From the NCBI GenBank assembly GCA_945906105.1, contig CAMDQO010000008.1, forward strand, positions 47,751-111,750: DNA of 64,000 bases, written 5' to 3'. The translations under genes were made by a program, and so were the position numbers. The notes beneath the pieces are model-generated. The model was not told the DNA's origin. It saw only the letters and a list, made by a program, of their open reading frames with translations, and searched no databases. Position 1 is the first letter of the stretch. Every line of letters starts with the position of its first letter. Source of the DNA: Novosphingobium sp. Chol11. GTDB taxonomy: Bacteria > Pseudomonadota > Alphaproteobacteria > Sphingomonadales > Sphingomonadaceae. This document shows positions 63,941 to 64,000 of the stretch, piece by piece.

Positions 63941-64000
63941 GGCGGAGTAGCTCAGTTGGTTAGAGCAGCGGAATCATAATCCGCGTGTCGGGGGTTCGAG
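63941..64000 (+). tRNA. tRNA-Met (CAT), partial at the window end
   Basis: The 5' part of a tRNA is visible: acceptor GGCGGAG, D-arm GCTCAGTTGGTTAGAGC, anticodon arm with loop containing CAT (AATCATAAT), and the start of the T-arm (GGGGTTCGAG). The 3' acceptor end lies beyond the window. The elongator type is favoured over the initiator because position 1 can pair normally; a modified tRNA-Ile(CAU) is less likely. Confidence 0.85.

Noticed and set aside
1..64000. Mobile elements, CRISPR arrays or prophage
   Set aside because: I saw no transposase, integrase, spaced direct-repeat array or phage genes in the window.

Overview
The window looks like a chromosomal core segment of an alphaproteobacterium, most likely order Sphingomonadales. 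Four things point there: the conserved run rpsB-tsf-pyrH-frr-uppS-cdsA-dxr-rseP-bamA-ompH-fabZ, the yciB-ftsY-mtaB-dapF operon, moderately high GC with frequent TGATG/ATGA/GTGA gene overlaps, and short dispersed intergenic repeats of a kind I associate with sphingomonad genomes. Genus cannot be fixed from sequence alone. There is no prophage, IS element, integrase, CRISPR array or rRNA.

Layout. 1-1,700: the end of a Pro/Ala-rich envelope protein gene (cut by the window edge), queF and a small membrane protein. 1,778-7,657: a DUF885 metallopeptidase-like lipoprotein, an FAA-hydrolase-fold enzyme, an aldehyde dehydrogenase coupled to an Lrp-type regulator, and the divergent alanine dehydrogenase. 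7,687-14,294: a complete minus-strand phosphate regulon, phoR-pstS-pstC-pstA-pstB-phoU-phoB, with a Pho box before pstS. 14,413-15,968: psd-pssA (phosphatidylethanolamine synthesis). 15,904-16,540: a small membrane-protein gene whose upstream region carries a perfect alphaproteobacterial LexA box, a perfect DnaA box and a 16-bp direct repeat. 16,541-29,138: translation, undecaprenyl phosphate, phospholipid, isoprenoid and outer-membrane biogenesis genes, ending with rpmE.

29,200-33,163: a four-gene operon on the minus strand coding for a circularly permuted ATP-grasp enzyme, an alpha-E protein, a transglutaminase-like protease and the proteasome-related Anbu peptidase. This is a conserved association with no settled function. 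33,454-34,640: tRNA-His and an amino-acid dehydrogenase. 34,714-39,615: a tightly overlapping cytochrome c maturation operon (ccmC-D-E-F-G-H-I, no ccmA/B). 39,719-49,900: Kup K+ transporter, membrane proteins, yciB-ftsY-mtaB-dapF, a GGDEF-EAL protein, a 2-oxoglutarate/Fe(II)-type oxygenase and an EVE protein. 50,022-55,677: a tiny protein, a lysophospholipid-transporter-like MFS protein, pgsA, a repeat-rich intergenic region, a Pro/Ala-rich membrane protein, oxyR and rnd. 55,791-64,000: aspS, a beta-propeller lipoprotein translationally coupled to a lipase-PAAR protein (a candidate secreted effector with its partner), acpP-fabF-mltG, a peroxiredoxin, a 2H phosphoesterase and the start of a tRNA-Met.

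The best candidates for undescribed biology are (i) the lipoprotein/lipase-PAAR pair at 57,609-59,875, (ii) the small membrane protein at 15,904-16,179 under an apparent SOS/DnaA-type control region, and (iii) the Anbu/ATP-grasp operon, known as a neighbourhood but with unknown substrate.
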